Positions 25,571 to 38,900 of a stretch of 64,000 nucleotides of DNA are shown here, in pieces (positions within the stretch are counted from its first letter, which is position 1; every line of letters begins with the position of its first letter). Source of the DNA: Hedera helix (lineage: Eukaryota; Streptophyta; Magnoliopsida; Apiales; Araliaceae); NCBI GenBank assembly GCA_947179155.2, contig OX359273.1, positions 41,376,523-41,440,522 on the forward strand, written 5' to 3'. The notes under the pieces are model-generated. The model was not told the DNA's origin and ran no database searches. It was given only the letters and a program-made list of their open reading frames with translations. The position numbers and the translations under genes are program-made.

Positions 25571-27891
25571 TCATGACCACAGTAAGCTTATGATATCCGC
25601 TGCTTCTTCCACATTTCCTGGCCCTTCCAAGTACTTCAAACAAGTCCCCAAAGTTTCCTTGCTGGGCTTCCAGTTGGGTTGACATAGGGAAATTGCTTTC
25701 TTCACAGCTTCCATAGCTTTTGGGAATTGATTGCCTGCGATATACGCACCTGCCAAGTAACACCATGTATTAACTGTCGGAATCCCCCCTTTGTCAATTC
25801 CCCTGTTTAAAAGGGCTTCGGCCTTCTCTAATTGGCTATTTCTGCAGTAAGTGTCAATCAAGAAGTTTGGAATCCGGAAATCATAGGATAAAACCCTTCC
25901 TTCCCATTCCTCAAAAATCTTTTCAGCACCTTCAATATCATTAAACTTCAATAGGGAGCTCATCATACTCATATAACCCTTGTTGAAGACTTTCCCCTCC
26001 TTGTACAGATTCCATATCCGGTATAATTCATCTTTCTTCCCTATTTCAGCATACAATTTGAGCAGAATATCAAAACCAGCATTCTTTTTCTTGGAAGTTT
26101 TAGTACATTCCTCCATCTTTTTCAGCATTTCTAAAGCTTTGTCCTCTAACCCAACTTTCAGGTACCCACTTACTGCAGTAGAATATATAATGTAGTTCAC
26201 AACAATCCTAGGGTCAGATTCCATCCTTGCAACTATTTTATCTATTCCCTCACTGTCGGAAGCAGCAGCATATGCACTAAGGCGGATCGAGAATGTATAG
26301 CTGTCACAGTAGATGCCTTTTTTTTCCATTTCATGCATCAGGATGTCTAGCTTCTCCCAACTTCCCATCTGATAATATAGATTCATTAAAATATTGTAGC
26401 TCAATGGTGTCCTAGCAATCCCAATATCCCTTAATTTCTGCATGACGCTCTCTGCTTTTTCCACAGATTTATCATTGCAATAGCAGTTGAGAAGGGCAGT
26501 GTACACGTCAAAGCCTTTTAATTTTTCTGAAATCCTATCGAAATATTTCTCTACTAGTTCCAAACCATGAACTCTATACATCAAACCAATCCTGGCTGCA
26601 ATATCATCAGATGAAAGGGGAATGCATCTGTTATCTGTCATCCACAGAGATATCTGGGAAGAATATTCAGAGTCTGAATTTTAAACTTCATCCTCTCACA
26701 GCCAAACAAAGCAGATTATTCAAAAACCAAAGAATAACAAAAACCATTCAAGTCCCTAAGCCATGAACAGTAAACTCACACAAAAATACACATATCAAGA
26801 TTCCTAAACAGCCAACTTAATATGTGGTTGATGCAGGAAAAATTCTGGAAAGTTTTAGGGATGAGATAATTTATACACAAAAAATTACCAAAAGATAATC
26901 TTAGAAGTCGCAAAAAATTCATTTCAAGCACTATAAAGCTTCAAACTGTTCATTAATTTGATTTGATATTCCAATAGATTCCCAACCAAATAAAGGCGGC
27001 AGAGGGCCTCCTATGGTCTAGACGAGGGCTCAGAAGAATTTTTAGAACACTTTTTTTTTTTAAAATTCTGTTGATAAGTTATATTTTTGTCAAGTTTAAC
27101 CATCGAATTTTAAGGTGCCTGATTGAAACTTTTTGGTTTTAGTCCCTAAAGACTGTGATAGAGTTCTACAAAGCTATCAAAGTTATTTCACTTAATGTTA
27201 CTGCCAGTGTTCCAGCACAGCAACTGCTAGGTATTATAACAAACAAGTGTTGCATCATGGTGTTCCTATTTACTATAAAAATACTCTGGCAATATCATTG
27301 TTCAGGAAAATCCAATAAAAAGTGTAACATGTGTCAATGTAAGTTTACATCTAATTCAAACATACATAATCTTTACGCCATTCGTCCCAACTTATATTAC
27401 ATCCCCTACATTTCAGTTGTCCCAAACCTATATTTAATTGCTATGAACATTATTAATTATTTTTAGTTTTATCATCAGTTAACCTCAAAAACTAAGACAA
27501 CTACTTCGGGACAGGATACAAAAATCCAGACAAAATCAACGTAAAGCCATAATCTAAAGCAGAATTGGACCAAATGAATAGTGAGATAAAAATCATTTAA
27601 TAAGATTAGAAGGGTTAAAAGAAAAACCTCAAGGGCGTGTTTGAACCGTTTATAAGTTTTCAGCTCACGGATGATGTCCTGAAGCTCCTTTTTGCGGATC
27701 TCTCTTCCTTCTCGGACCCATTGATCGAGAACTGGTACAACGGAGATGCTAGGGTCACCGATTGGTGATATCCTTTTGTAGAGTGATTCGGGTACTAAAC
27801 GGTTTAGGGATTGTGTAGAGCTCAGCAAACGGCGTAAGGTTTTTCCATAAGCAGGATTTGGGTGTGAACCCAGCAAGCTAGTAAGCTTCAT
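25571..27891 (-). CDS. P-class PPR protein, At4g21705-like, predicted mitochondrial
   Basis: Two exons: 27628-27891 (88 codons) and 25571-26653, joined in phase 0, predicting 448 aa. The N terminus (MKLTSLLGSHPNPAYGKTLR) is basic and Ser/Leu-rich, as in mitochondrial presequences. The body is about ten degenerate 35-residue PPR helical pairs (PLSYNILMNLYYQMGSWEKL, VNYIIYSTAVSGYLKVGLED, VNTWCYLAGAYIAGNQFPKA) without E or DYW editing domains. P-class PPRs bind organellar RNA one base per repeat for processing or stability; the target is unknown. In Arabidopsis this protein is encoded beside NRPB2, as here. At4g21705 is somewhat longer (about 490 aa), so a start further upstream cannot be excluded. 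Confidence 0.9.
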
Positions 27892-29205
27892 CTGGGGAGA
27901 GAATCCTTTACCTGTTTGGCTGTTTGGTGGAATTGGAGAGAGAGCGAGAGAGGGTGCTGAGGTTTTTGTAGTTTCAGGGTTTTAAATTAGGGAAAAGGGT
28001 AGTCCTGGTATGGAAGTTTGCATTTGGGCTCAGCCCCCTCAATTTATTTATTTATCTATTTAGTTTTTATTTTATTTTATTTTTGCAAAGGAGGCCAAAG
28101 CCCATACTACAAATAATATCTAGGTGTCATTTAATTCGGGAATGAATGACCGGAAAGGAATGGTGATATTTAGCAACAAAAAAGAAGAAGAAAACAATAG
28201 TCATTCTGACCAATTATTTATTTTTAACGTTTGGTATGTTAAAAAATGATCGAAATAAGTATTTGGATGAAATATCGCTTTCTTTATGTATTAGAATCGT
28301 TATGCTTTAAAGAAAGAAACTTAATAGTCTAGTTTATTTTATTATTTTATTATTTTATTTATTTTTAGAAAGGAGGACAAAGCCCATACTACAAACAATA
28401 TCTAGTCTTAGTTTTCATAATTGGAAATTTCTACACCTTCATTTTGTCTTTAGTTTTTTTTTATTTATTTATCATTATTTCAAATTCTCCCTTTTTGCCT
28501 CATTATAAAAAAGGGATTTGCTTCGAGTATTTTAATTTCAAAGTTAAATATGGGACTAATAGGAGCCTTAACTGAAGTTTCCTCACTCTTTTTTTCAAAG
28601 TAAATATGGAGGAGCTTAACTTGAAGAATCCTCTCCCTTTTTTATTTTAAAAGTTTTTGTAGCTTATAACTAGTGGAGCAATTAATTAATCTTTGTAGAT
28701 ATGTAAAGCGTTTTTGTCATAAATACTCGTATCAAATGTAAATTTCAATGAGAAAGAATCAGAGTATGAAAATAGAAAGGGAAATTGTATGTGAGACATG
28801 AGTTTGATTAAAATGTTGTTTCTATTAACATGTGGTTTTAGTGTAGCTATGTAATAGAATATGACTGTGTATAAGAAATAGTACCCTCAAGGGGAGGTGC
28901 CTGTAACATTAAACTTTTTCAATATTATGAGTGATTGTAAGAGGTTCACTAAAAATGGATTCATTATATTGTGTCATGGTGCGATCGATCTCTGCCAAGC
29001 CTTGGTGAGTTCCGACTTCTAAATTGCTAAAAGATTGGAAATCATCAAGCAACTGTTATGAATTTGTGTAATTGTTGGGTATCAAATTTAACTAGAATTG
29101 CCGAGGAAGTATTGCAATTTTTCTCAGCAATTCAAATGCATCAAAGCTAGAGAAGATTAGAAAAGCATACCAATGTTTAATCCATTGATCATACAAATCA
29201 TGCAC
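27892..29205. other. Intergenic DNA between the PPR gene and GRXS17
   Basis: It holds the PPR promoter (minus strand; a CT-rich leader just upstream of its ATG), a 42-base direct repeat pair (28082-28123 and 28364-28405) and AT-rich DNA. No further gene is seen. Confidence 0.5.
28082..28405. repeat. 42-base direct repeat pair
   Basis: 28082-28123 and 28364-28405 match at 38 of 42 positions around the shared core AAAGCCCATACTACAAA. The 240 bases between them carry no coding signal. Confidence 0.7.
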
Positions 29206-29225
29206 GGGGGAGGGGAGGGGAGGGG
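29206..29225 (+). other. G-quadruplex-type G-run
   Basis: Four runs of at least four G separated by single A (GGGGGAGGGGAGGGGAGGGG), an ideal G4 motif, lie about 300 bases beyond the GRXS17 stop codon. On the GRXS17 sense strand the same site is C-rich. Confidence 0.7.
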
Positions 29226-29526
29226 AAGTCTACAAATGACTTAGCTTGCTTACAAGCAAATGCTATAAATGCGCAAATGAGCACACAAGTGACTACAAAA
29301 ATTACCTGCATTTACAAACATAAACGAAGAACACACTAAGCTTGACGAAATGTTTTGGATCAAAATTTGTAAATTCAGCCATCAATTACAGTTTGGCAAT
29401 AAATATCAACAGGTCACATAAAAAACATGATTGAAGTTCATAAAGCTGCTGAAAACACTTAAATGAAGATGAGCTGATTTATGTTTAGTTTGCTCCACAT
29501 CATTTGATGAATATCAAGATAATTCC

Positions 29527-31837
29527 TTATTCAGATAGAGTGGAATTAAGCTCACCGTTATCTCGCAGCTCCATCACTATATCACAACCTCCTACCAACT
29601 CACCTTTGTAGTAAAGCTGTGGTAAGGTTGGCCAGTTTGAGAAGGTCTTTAGCCCCTGTCTCACCTCTTCATCAGCCAGAATATCAAAAGCCTCAAATTT
29701 CACACCCTCCTCCTTTAAGGCATTGACTACTTTGGAGCTAAAACCACATCTTGGAGCATCTGGGGTACCCTTCATGAAGAGCATTATAGGAGAAGAAGTA
29801 ATCAGCTTCTTTAATCGATCCTCAAGAGTTTGGCTCTGACTAATCCCTTTCTCAGCTAAGACCTTCCTAAGCTCTCCACTCTTTTGCATCTCTAAAACAA
29901 TGTCAGATCCACCAATAAGTTCACCCTTTATGTATAGCTGTGGGTAACTTGACCAGTTTGAATAAACTTTGAGACCTTGCCGCACTTCTTCATCAGAAAG
30001 AATATCAAAACTCTCAAAATCCACCTCCTCTTCTCGAAGAATGTCGACTACTTTTCGGCTGAAACTGCATCTGGGTTCATCAGGCTTCCCCTTCATAAAT
30101 AACATAACTGGGCCTGAGTCGATCAGACCTTCCAGATGTAAGGTCAAGGTTGCACTCAAGCCAGTTGGATCTGATATGCCACCCTTTCCACCACCAGGTT
30201 CAGTCACTTTTGCTTCACTCGAATTAGAAATTTCAATCCCATGATCCCTAAAGACTTCTGTTAGTTCACCACTCTCATGCATAGCGACTACAATATCACA
30301 GCCCCCAAGAAGCTCTCCTTTGCAGTACAGCTGAGGAAATGTTGGCCAGTTAGAGAACTTCTTCAACCCATCACGAACCTCATTGTCTGCCAGGATATCA
30401 AAGCTTCCAAAAATAACATTTTCTTCTTTCAAAATTTCAGTAACTTTCCGGCTAAAACCACACTTGGGTTCTTCAGGGTTTCCTTTCATGAAAAGCATGA
30501 CTGGATGAGAATTGATAATCTGTTGGAGTCGCTTCTTAAGTCCCTCACTAAGTCCAGATGGTAATTGGCTTTCCACTTGAGAAGAACCATTCTCCTTAGC
30601 TAATTCCTTCACAGATTCAAGAACATTGAGTCCAGCAGCCATCCCTAGGCTGGCAGGAGCTGCAGGATCCCCAGGGTTGACAGTTCCAGCAACCTTAGCA
30701 ACTTTGTTGGCCAAAGCAGATGGGTCTGCACCTTCCAAGGTATCAACAGGTTTACCATCCTATCCAACCAGAGAAAGAATGGATATCATTCACATATCAT
30801 GAACCATTCGCATAAATATCAAACCACAAGTTCCAGATCATCTTCGATTTGTTGGTCTTCAAAAGGGAAAAGCAGGACCTAATGATTTTTTAATTTTTTG
30901 TTTTGCTTTTTTGGTAGGCTAATGATTTTTTAATTTTTTGTTTTGCTTTTTTGGTAGGCTAATGATTTTTTAATTTTTTGTTTTGCTTTTTTGGTAGGCT
31001 CATTGATAGTGTCAAAACAAACATAATTTAACATTTTAAAATTTTAATGAAGTTATTTTACATTTACTATTAGTTCACAAGCTTCTTCCCACTTGCAGAA
31101 ATTAAGCACATTGCCACTTTGTAAGAACAATCCCATTCTCTGAATGACCAGGTCAACACTCCATATACACAGTCTTTAAAATAATTATTTCTATAAAAAG
31201 TTTAGTTTACTGAAAAAAATCTAGAACTTGGTGGTTATATACTTTTTATATTACTTCTCCAAGACTCCAACAGTTTAAAAGGTAAACTCTGCCTTCAAAA
31301 ATTCACCATTGCACATAAACTTCACAAGAACAAGCAGGAAAAAAAACTATCAACTTGATGTTTACCTTAAAGAAGACAAAATAAGGCACAGCAGAAACAG
31401 AAAATGCCTCTGAAATCTCTGGTAGTTCTTCAGCTTCAACCTAAATTTTATGAACAAAAGCAAACAATAAGATTTATAACGAGAACGGCATCAAAAACAA
31501 AACAACCGCAGTAGTTCTACTTATTCTTTCTTCCATAGAAAAACCAATCAGTACTGAACCAACTAAATTACACCCATAAGATTGGTAACAAACCCAGCAA
31601 AAAAACTAGACATAGCAAAATCAACAAATACAAGGAGAGGGGTAAAGAGAGAGTAATGGATACCCTCAAGAATTGAGTGTGAGGGAAATCAATGGACAGA
31701 TGAGATAAAACTTGGTCCATCTGCTTAGAAGCTTCACACCATGATGCCCAGAAGTGGATAATTACCGGTTGACCCTGCTTGATCGTGTGATCAAGCTCTG
31801 TCTTTGAAACCGCATCTTTCACCGACCCACCTGCCAT
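29527..31837 (-). CDS. GRXS17: Monothiol glutaredoxin S17 (Trx-Grx-Grx-Grx)
   Basis: Three exons: 31664-31837, 31366-31440 and 29527-30759, all joined in phase 0, giving 493 aa (Arabidopsis GRXS17 has 488). The N-terminal thioredoxin-like domain carries WCEAS at residues 33-37. Three Grx domains follow with active-site cysteines near 183 (CGFS), 314 (CSFS) and 421 (CGFS). Each has the family motifs VMLFMKG, FDIL and PQLY.KGEL.GG. GRXS17 is a nucleo-cytosolic protein that binds Fe-S clusters through CGFS plus glutathione and has holdase and redox roles in heat and meristem responses. The odd point is the Gly-to-Ser change in the middle domain. A TATA box lies about 115 bases upstream. Intron 2 holds a perfect 3 x 40 bp repeat. 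Confidence 0.96.
30881..31000. repeat. Perfect 3 x 40 bp tandem repeat in GRXS17 intron 2
   Basis: Three identical 40-base units (30881-30920, 30921-30960, 30961-31000), each beginning AATGATTTTTTAATTTTTTG and ending TTTGGTAGGCT. The identity implies recent duplication. Confidence 0.95.
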
Positions 31838-31950
31838 TTTTAACCCTTCTATTTCTCTCTCTACTTGCAGAAACCCCAAAGTGAATATGGGAATTGGGAA
31901 TGAAGACTCGATTGAGGGATTTTATACGCGGTACACTACAATTCCAATAT

Positions 31951-31957
31951 TTATATA
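31951..31957 (-). promoter_or_regulatory. Candidate TATA box of GRXS17
   Basis: The minus strand reads CTCTATATAAATATTGG, about 115 bases before the GRXS17 ATG. Spacing and sequence fit a plant core promoter. Confidence 0.55.
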
Positions 31958-32039
31958 GAGATTCGGAGGGGAGGACTGCTTGGGTGTATTTGATTCTTAT
32001 CGAAAAATAGTCCAAAAACCTAATGAGAAAGGAGAGAGA

Positions 32040-32740
32040 AAGACAGATGCGTGATTTTTAGGCTTATCGTCAAATTGATAACGCCACGCCATCCGTGAGG
32101 TAGGGCACCGTATTGTTATTCCATTAATTTCTTAATTATGATTATTTACTTGATGATAATTATGTGACATTATGTTTTTGTTAATGTCAATCGACATTTT
32201 TGAATTGTTTTTTTAGTGTTATATAAAAAATGAAAAGTATTTTTATTTTTATTTTTTAAAAATATTTAGATTTTTATACTAAATTTATATTTTATCATGT
32301 TTACTTGTATCACATACAAAGTCTATAATACCAAAAAATATACGTTATAAATTTGTACTTACAATTTCAAGTAACATGGTATTGAAGAATATTATTAAAT
32401 TTACTCAACTAATGTCTCTAAATTTGACATTTCTAACATATTAATTTTTAAAAAAAAATTTAAATATAAAATTAATGTAGTATTAATTTTTAAAATTTAA
32501 AATTAATACAAAATAATTTAATTTTAAATAACATAATTATAAAGATTATTATGTCATCTTTAATATCATTATTCACTAATTACAACTTTTTCATTTTCAA
32601 AAGATAAAAGAAGAGAGTATTCAATCAATTTTACTCCCCTATTACCGCCGTGATTAAAAAAGTTTAAAGCAACAAAAACGTAAAACATGTTGCGGTGTCC
32701 GAAATATGTACACTACATCGAGAAAAACAGGAATAATTTC
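32040..32740. other. AT-rich spacer between divergent GRXS17 and CTL1
   Basis: This is the shared upstream region of two divergent genes. 32100-32640 is extremely AT-rich and shows no gene. A CT-rich leader for CTL1 begins near 32780. Confidence 0.45.
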
Positions 32741-32984
32741 ATTTCATCGTAGGTGAAAACGAAGAAAACCGCCAACACTTCGTCAGTCCTTTCACACTCG
32801 CGCTTTCTTTCTCTCTCCTCTCAAGTCACTCACTTCTCCTCTATCAGTCTTCTTCAAGCTCCCCCTCTTTCTCTAAAGTCCGAATCTCTGTCAGTCCCCA
32901 TCAAACGGGTCTTTTCAAAACTCTATCTTTCTCTCTCTAAAACTCAGATTTTGCAGTTGGGAGTAGCAAGCAGAGCTGAAAGTG

Positions 32985-35900
32985 ATGAGGGTTCCATTGG
33001 GTCCAGTAATTGGAAGGTACCCTTCTTCTTCAACCAATGGAAGTGATGGGCAGATGGGTGGTGGAGCAGGAGGAGTCATAAGGCACAATAGGAAGTGCAG
33101 AGATGTTGCCTTTCTCATCTTCTTTATTGTCTTTTGGATTGCTATGATTGTTAATTCTAGTTTTGGGTTCACTCAAGGGAACCCATTAAGGTAATCAAGG
33201 AATTTAATGGTCCAATGTTATTTATATTTATGAAAAATTGTAACTTTATGTTACTTTTATGCTTATGCGTATGATTCCTGCGTCCCTGAGTTTTCTGATT
33301 CAATAAAGTAGGTTTGTAGTATAAAAGTTCTTATATATTTTGATGGGAATAGGATTTTTGTATGCTAGCTATTAGCTACTTATTTTGTTAACCAATGCAT
33401 AGCAATTTTAATCAAAAGGTAGTGCCTTAGTGAGTAACATGCAATTTATAATCCTTGTTAAATTTAGTATATTTAGTTGATGGTACAGGGTTGCTGACTT
33501 TATTGAAGTTAATGTGGTAATTTGGCTGTTTGATTAATGAAAAGTGAAAATTATATGGCTAAAGAAGGGGAGGCTAGTCGAGGATGATTGAATTTCGTTT
33601 TACGGTATCAGATTGGTGTTTGACATTTGTAGTACTGTTATTGTAAATAATTGTAACCCAAGAGGTCCAATGAGCAATTTTCTTTCTTTCTCCTTTATGT
33701 TTTCATGCATAATTATGGGCTGCGTATGTTTCACCAGGCTAACACATGGTTTCGACTTCAAAGGGAATGTGTGTGGTGACAAGCGTGCAAAACCTAATCT
33801 TCATGGATTTGAACTGAGGTATTGGCTCAATCCCAACCAGGTGTATCTAAGTGGCTTGAAGGATAGCCTAAACAACCTAGAAGATGCTAAGAGTGTTTGC
33901 GTGAAGAACTGTCCTAGCATATCGGAAGATTCACTCAAATGGGTCTGTGTTTATCCAGAGGGGGATATTCACCTATCGATGAAAGAGTGGGTTCATAGAG
34001 GTTATGATTATTTTGACTTTCTTACACCAGAGATGAGAAATGCTTCCCTACAGCTCCTAGGTCCCTGTTACCCTGTCCTTTTTCCAAGTGTGAATGGTAA
34101 GTGATGTTAAAATCTCGTTCCACTCCTTAAACAGTTGTTATGTGAAAGGTTAGAAGTTACCTTGGTCCATGAAGTAACAACTCAGGCTTTATGACCTTAC
34201 TTAAAGCATCTAAAATGATGGTAGAGTTGGTTAAATTGTATGTTTAAAAGAAAATTCATCGTTTTATTCGGTTAAGCAGCTCTCTAATTTGCTTTATAAT
34301 AATTATATCATTCTATCACTATTTTAAATATTAAGTTATTTTATTGGATTTCTAACTTTTATATCCCGCAGTTTATTGGAGCTGCCAATTTATTGCACGT
34401 GTGTCGAATGTGTCACTGCAACACTGGCAGCAGATTGGAGGCGCACCTATCAATGAAAACATGTTAATAGATAAAACCATTCACAAGTCCATCAACTCCC
34501 GATCATCTGTCTTGAAGGTTAGGAGCTTGAACCATGTGATGAGATGAATTTTAGTAAATATTTTATTAGAGGAGTCGTGCTTTTGTGTTATCTTCAGGTA
34601 TTATGGATGTATCGGCTATTCGACGTGTGTGTTTATAGAATTGCCTAAATTCAACACCATGCAATATAAGTGTGGCAAAAGTTTTTTTTGTTAAATTTGT
34701 TAACCATACAATCGAAATATAACCACTTATGATGCTTCAATATTATCTCTTACATGTATTACAGAGGCTGATCTAATGTCCTTGATCAATATGTTCAGTA
34801 ACTTCTTATTATGGTATATGTTACTTATTGGAATTGTTGTCGTGTAGAAGTTTGAAATGCGGCTTTTATTTTTTCTGCAGAGATATATTGCTGATATTGG
34901 AAAAGCTTGGCCTGTCTTGATTGTTTGCGGAGGAATAGTACCATTATTTCTGTCAGTGATTTGGTTGCTAGTGATTCGACATTTTACCGCTGCAATGACG
35001 TGGATAACAGTCTTCATTTTTAACATTCTTATGATATTAGTCACTATGTTATATTACTTAAAAGGTTGGGCTAATAACTAGTTGCTACTATTTTAAGATT
35101 TAGTTTGATTTACCCACATAGCAGAAGGATATTGGTTATTCAACAAGCTAAACTTGACTATCTGTGAGAATAGCAAAGTGACATAGTTACTTATTTAATT
35201 TTTTTTATATCTGTTAGTTTAGTTTTGTCTCTTCATACCTTACTGTTACGTTCGTGACCTTCTCCTAATTAATCTTGAGACATCCAATAACTACTATTAG
35301 AAAGAGTCGTAAAAAAATAAAATTGACTCAATTAGAGAGACCTTTGGGCCCTAAGTAGTAGCCTAGTAGGTAGTTAAGTCAGTTTTTTCTTCTTGTTTAA
35401 ATGGAATTAATCTTCAAGAGTTTGATAAATTTCTTGAAAAGGCTCACTTTAAGTGGGCTTGTGCCTCACAAGTCACATGTGTTGACCAGCACGCTAAAAG
35501 ATTCCTTACTCTCTTTTTTTCATGCCATTATACTCTTACATGATTTGAAATTTACAAACATACTGGAGACTACTGATAAAAGAGGATGAAAAGGTTTATT
35601 CATTGTATACCTTTAATGAAGCTTAAACAATCACAGAAGTTTTGAAGCTGAATGTAATGTTTTTCCGTGCCTGCAGCTGGATGGATTGGAAATGATGCTG
35701 TTTCTCCAATCATTGGCAAACATGACCCTTACTATCATTTATCTGGAAGGGTAGGTGCCTCTACAATAAATCAATAATTAAGCTCTTTCATCTAAAAGCT
35801 GTTGGCTCATTCAGTTTTACTGGATCTTTTGCTTCAGGAGCAAGATGACCTTCGATTTGTAGCAGTTCTTATGACTTTTGCTATGTTAGTTGCTGTCCTC

Positions 35901-38900
35901 TCATCCATTGCCATTATCCGTCGAATTCTTATGGCAACATCTGTTCTAAAGGCAAGAGTAATAATGCTTTCAGTAATTATTTCCAATTTGACAAGATTAA
36001 CATGTCCCTTCATACTGTTTACTTTGCAAATCGTAACTATTGTGTCTCATTTTGCCGATGCTGTAATTTCATTTAGGCCGTCGACAAGGTGTTTAGATTT
36101 CTCTGTTATACATATCCAAGATGCTTAGTGTTTTACTTCCACAGTGCACTTACTTATAACCTTTACGTTTATTATCTACTCTAAATTTTCAATAGGTTTT
36201 AATTTATCTTCAGTTATGTAGCACAGTTACTAACACAAATTGATTATTATGCAGGTTGCTTCTAAAGTCATAGGAGAAGTGCGGGCACTTATTATATTTC
36301 CTATCATTCCATATTCTCTTTTGGCAGTTTTCTACATGATCTGGTTTTCCGCAACCCTCCATCTATTCAGCTCTGGTCGAGTTCTCCAAAATACATGCAG
36401 CTCAAACTGTTGTACTTATGATCTTGGGTCGAGTCGAGTGAGCTGTGATCACTGCTGTGGCTATAGCATCAATTATACTCCGCATCTTGGGGTTGCCATA
36501 GCATTTCATCTACTTGGGTGCTATTGGGCCACACAATTTCTTAAAGCATTTTCTTCAACCGTTATCGCTGGATCTGTTGCTTCTTATTATTGGGCTCATG
36601 GTGAAGCATTTGTAAGTTCTACTAAATGCTGTATTTTATAATACGGTTGGTTTTTATGGGGTTTGGCCATGGGTCGATTGCTCTAAGTATTGAAAATTTT
36701 AAAATTTTACAACTTATTAAAAGATTTGTACAAAATATCCAACTGTGCTGTAGTTACTTGCTCTTAGTTTACTACTTTAATTTGCACTGGCTCTTTTTAT
36801 CTTTCATTTATATTACAAACATTTCATGTTGCGTTGATTAAAAGAAATTAAATTTGCATGCAGCAAGAAATTCTGTTTCTTCCTGTGTTTTCTTCAATGA
36901 AGCGGCTCGTGCGATACAATCTTGGATCTGTAGCTCTTGGCTCCCTCATAGTTTCGTTCATTGGGTCAATACAATCTATACTCAAGTCAATTCGCCAGAG
37001 ACTGAAAGTAGCTGATGTGAGGCCTGAGAATTGGTTCGGAAAAGTGGCATATTATACGTGTCAGTATGTCCTTACATGTGTTGGTTGGACCATCAGACAT
37101 GTAAACTGCAATGCTTACATCATGGTAAACTCATCTTTTTGTAACTTGTTTCTGTGCTTTTAGATTGGACAATCAGTAAGAATTATTTAATTACAGATTA
37201 TTTTTCAGAATTTTTTTCAGGCTTCCTGATGATTACTTTATGAGTATTGCTGTACATATGTTTCTTGCAGATTGCCATTATGGGTGAAAGTTTCTTCAAC
37301 GCTTCTGCAATTGCAACAGATCTCATCAAGAATAACATCCTCAGGATAGGAAAGGTGAATGTGATTGGTGATGTTATTCTCTTCCTTGGGAAGTTATCTG
37401 TGAGCCTTGCAAGTACCTTATTTGCATTCCTAATGTTGGACACTCAGAGATTCAGATCTGCTCACAACAAGGTCTCCTCTCCATTGTTTCCAGTGCTAGT
37501 AAGTTTTCCTTTTATTTTTTCTTTAAATACATTTTATGAGTCATAAATAAGACTGTCTGATTGCAGATGAGACCTTGCGGCCCTTCTGTAATATGGTACA
37601 GCATTTAACATTATCAAGAAAATTGAAACGGATTTGGTTATAAAAAATTTATGTTTAGATGATCTTATCATAGCTGATACTGTTTCAATACTCCCTCCAT
37701 CCCACTTTTTCCCCAGAAATGTTAAGGTATCCACAAGACACACTTACATACAAATCTTTCCAGTAACCTTTTACAGTATAAAATTTTAAAGACTAAAATT
37801 ATCATTATTGGTGTGATGTCGCGAGCACACAAAAATAAAATCTTACTTTTGAAAAATAAATGTGTAGTAGTGTAAGCAAGAGTCGAACCCACAGAGAATG
37901 ATTAATTTAATTTTATATTTTTGCAAATAAAAATAGGGGGTTTTTGAATTAAAGAAATAATTTAAATAAAATTAATTAAAATAAATGTGCAAGAAATAAA
38001 TAAAAATAAAAAGCCTTGGTTTAAGTCAACATCCACCATCAAGAATTTACAACTGATCACTGATGCAAGAATAAATCAATTCATATTTTAAATATTCAAC
38101 ATGGAATAATTACTCCCATTCGAATAATTTTTCTATCTCTCCTTAATTTTAGTTAAGCAGAAACAAGCGATCTAAATAACCCTTACTACTAAATAATCTC
38201 AGACAAGCGCTAAAGATTTAACCTAGTAGAAGCATAAAGAAATAGAGAGATCGTTGAACTGAACAACACAATCCAAGCGTCTGCATTTAATCTAGATGAA
38301 TATTTTTCCTAAGATAAAATAATATTTTGATAAGCAAAATAATTATTAACCTTAGTTGCTTCGCAAATTAAAGTGACCAAACAATTACGGATTTGATATT
38401 TAATTTAGCAGTAGATTTCAACGAATAATAAACTAGTATGCATCCTAGCAATTAAACGAATTAATCATAAAATTAAACACAGAAAAATATTCAATACTCA
38501 AAATATAAATTGAACAATTAAAATAAATTAGATCTCACAGTGTATAAATCTTGATGGCTTCAATCACTTAAACCAAGAAAAATAAATTAACTACTCATAA
38601 TAGTAGAGAACACTAAATAATAAAAGAGAGAATTTTTATTCTAAGAAAAGTTGTTTATTACAATGTGTATCAAGCCCTCTATTTATAGGCTACATAAACC
38701 TCCTAAATTGTCCAAACCCTAATAGGATTTACAATTAAAAATAAAAGAAAAAGAAGATAATTATTATCCTAACCCTAATAGGATTTAAAATACAAAATAA
38801 TAAATTAAAAATAAAAATCCTAATTTATATTCCTATTCCAAAACTAATTTGGAATTTATTAAATTTATTACTATTGCTGAAGAAACCACGCGAAGAAGCA

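Noticed and set aside
32753..33046. Frame overlapping the CTL1 start
   Set aside because: Begins at GTG rather than ATG and is Ser/Leu-rich leader sequence; it is the CTL1 5' UTR.
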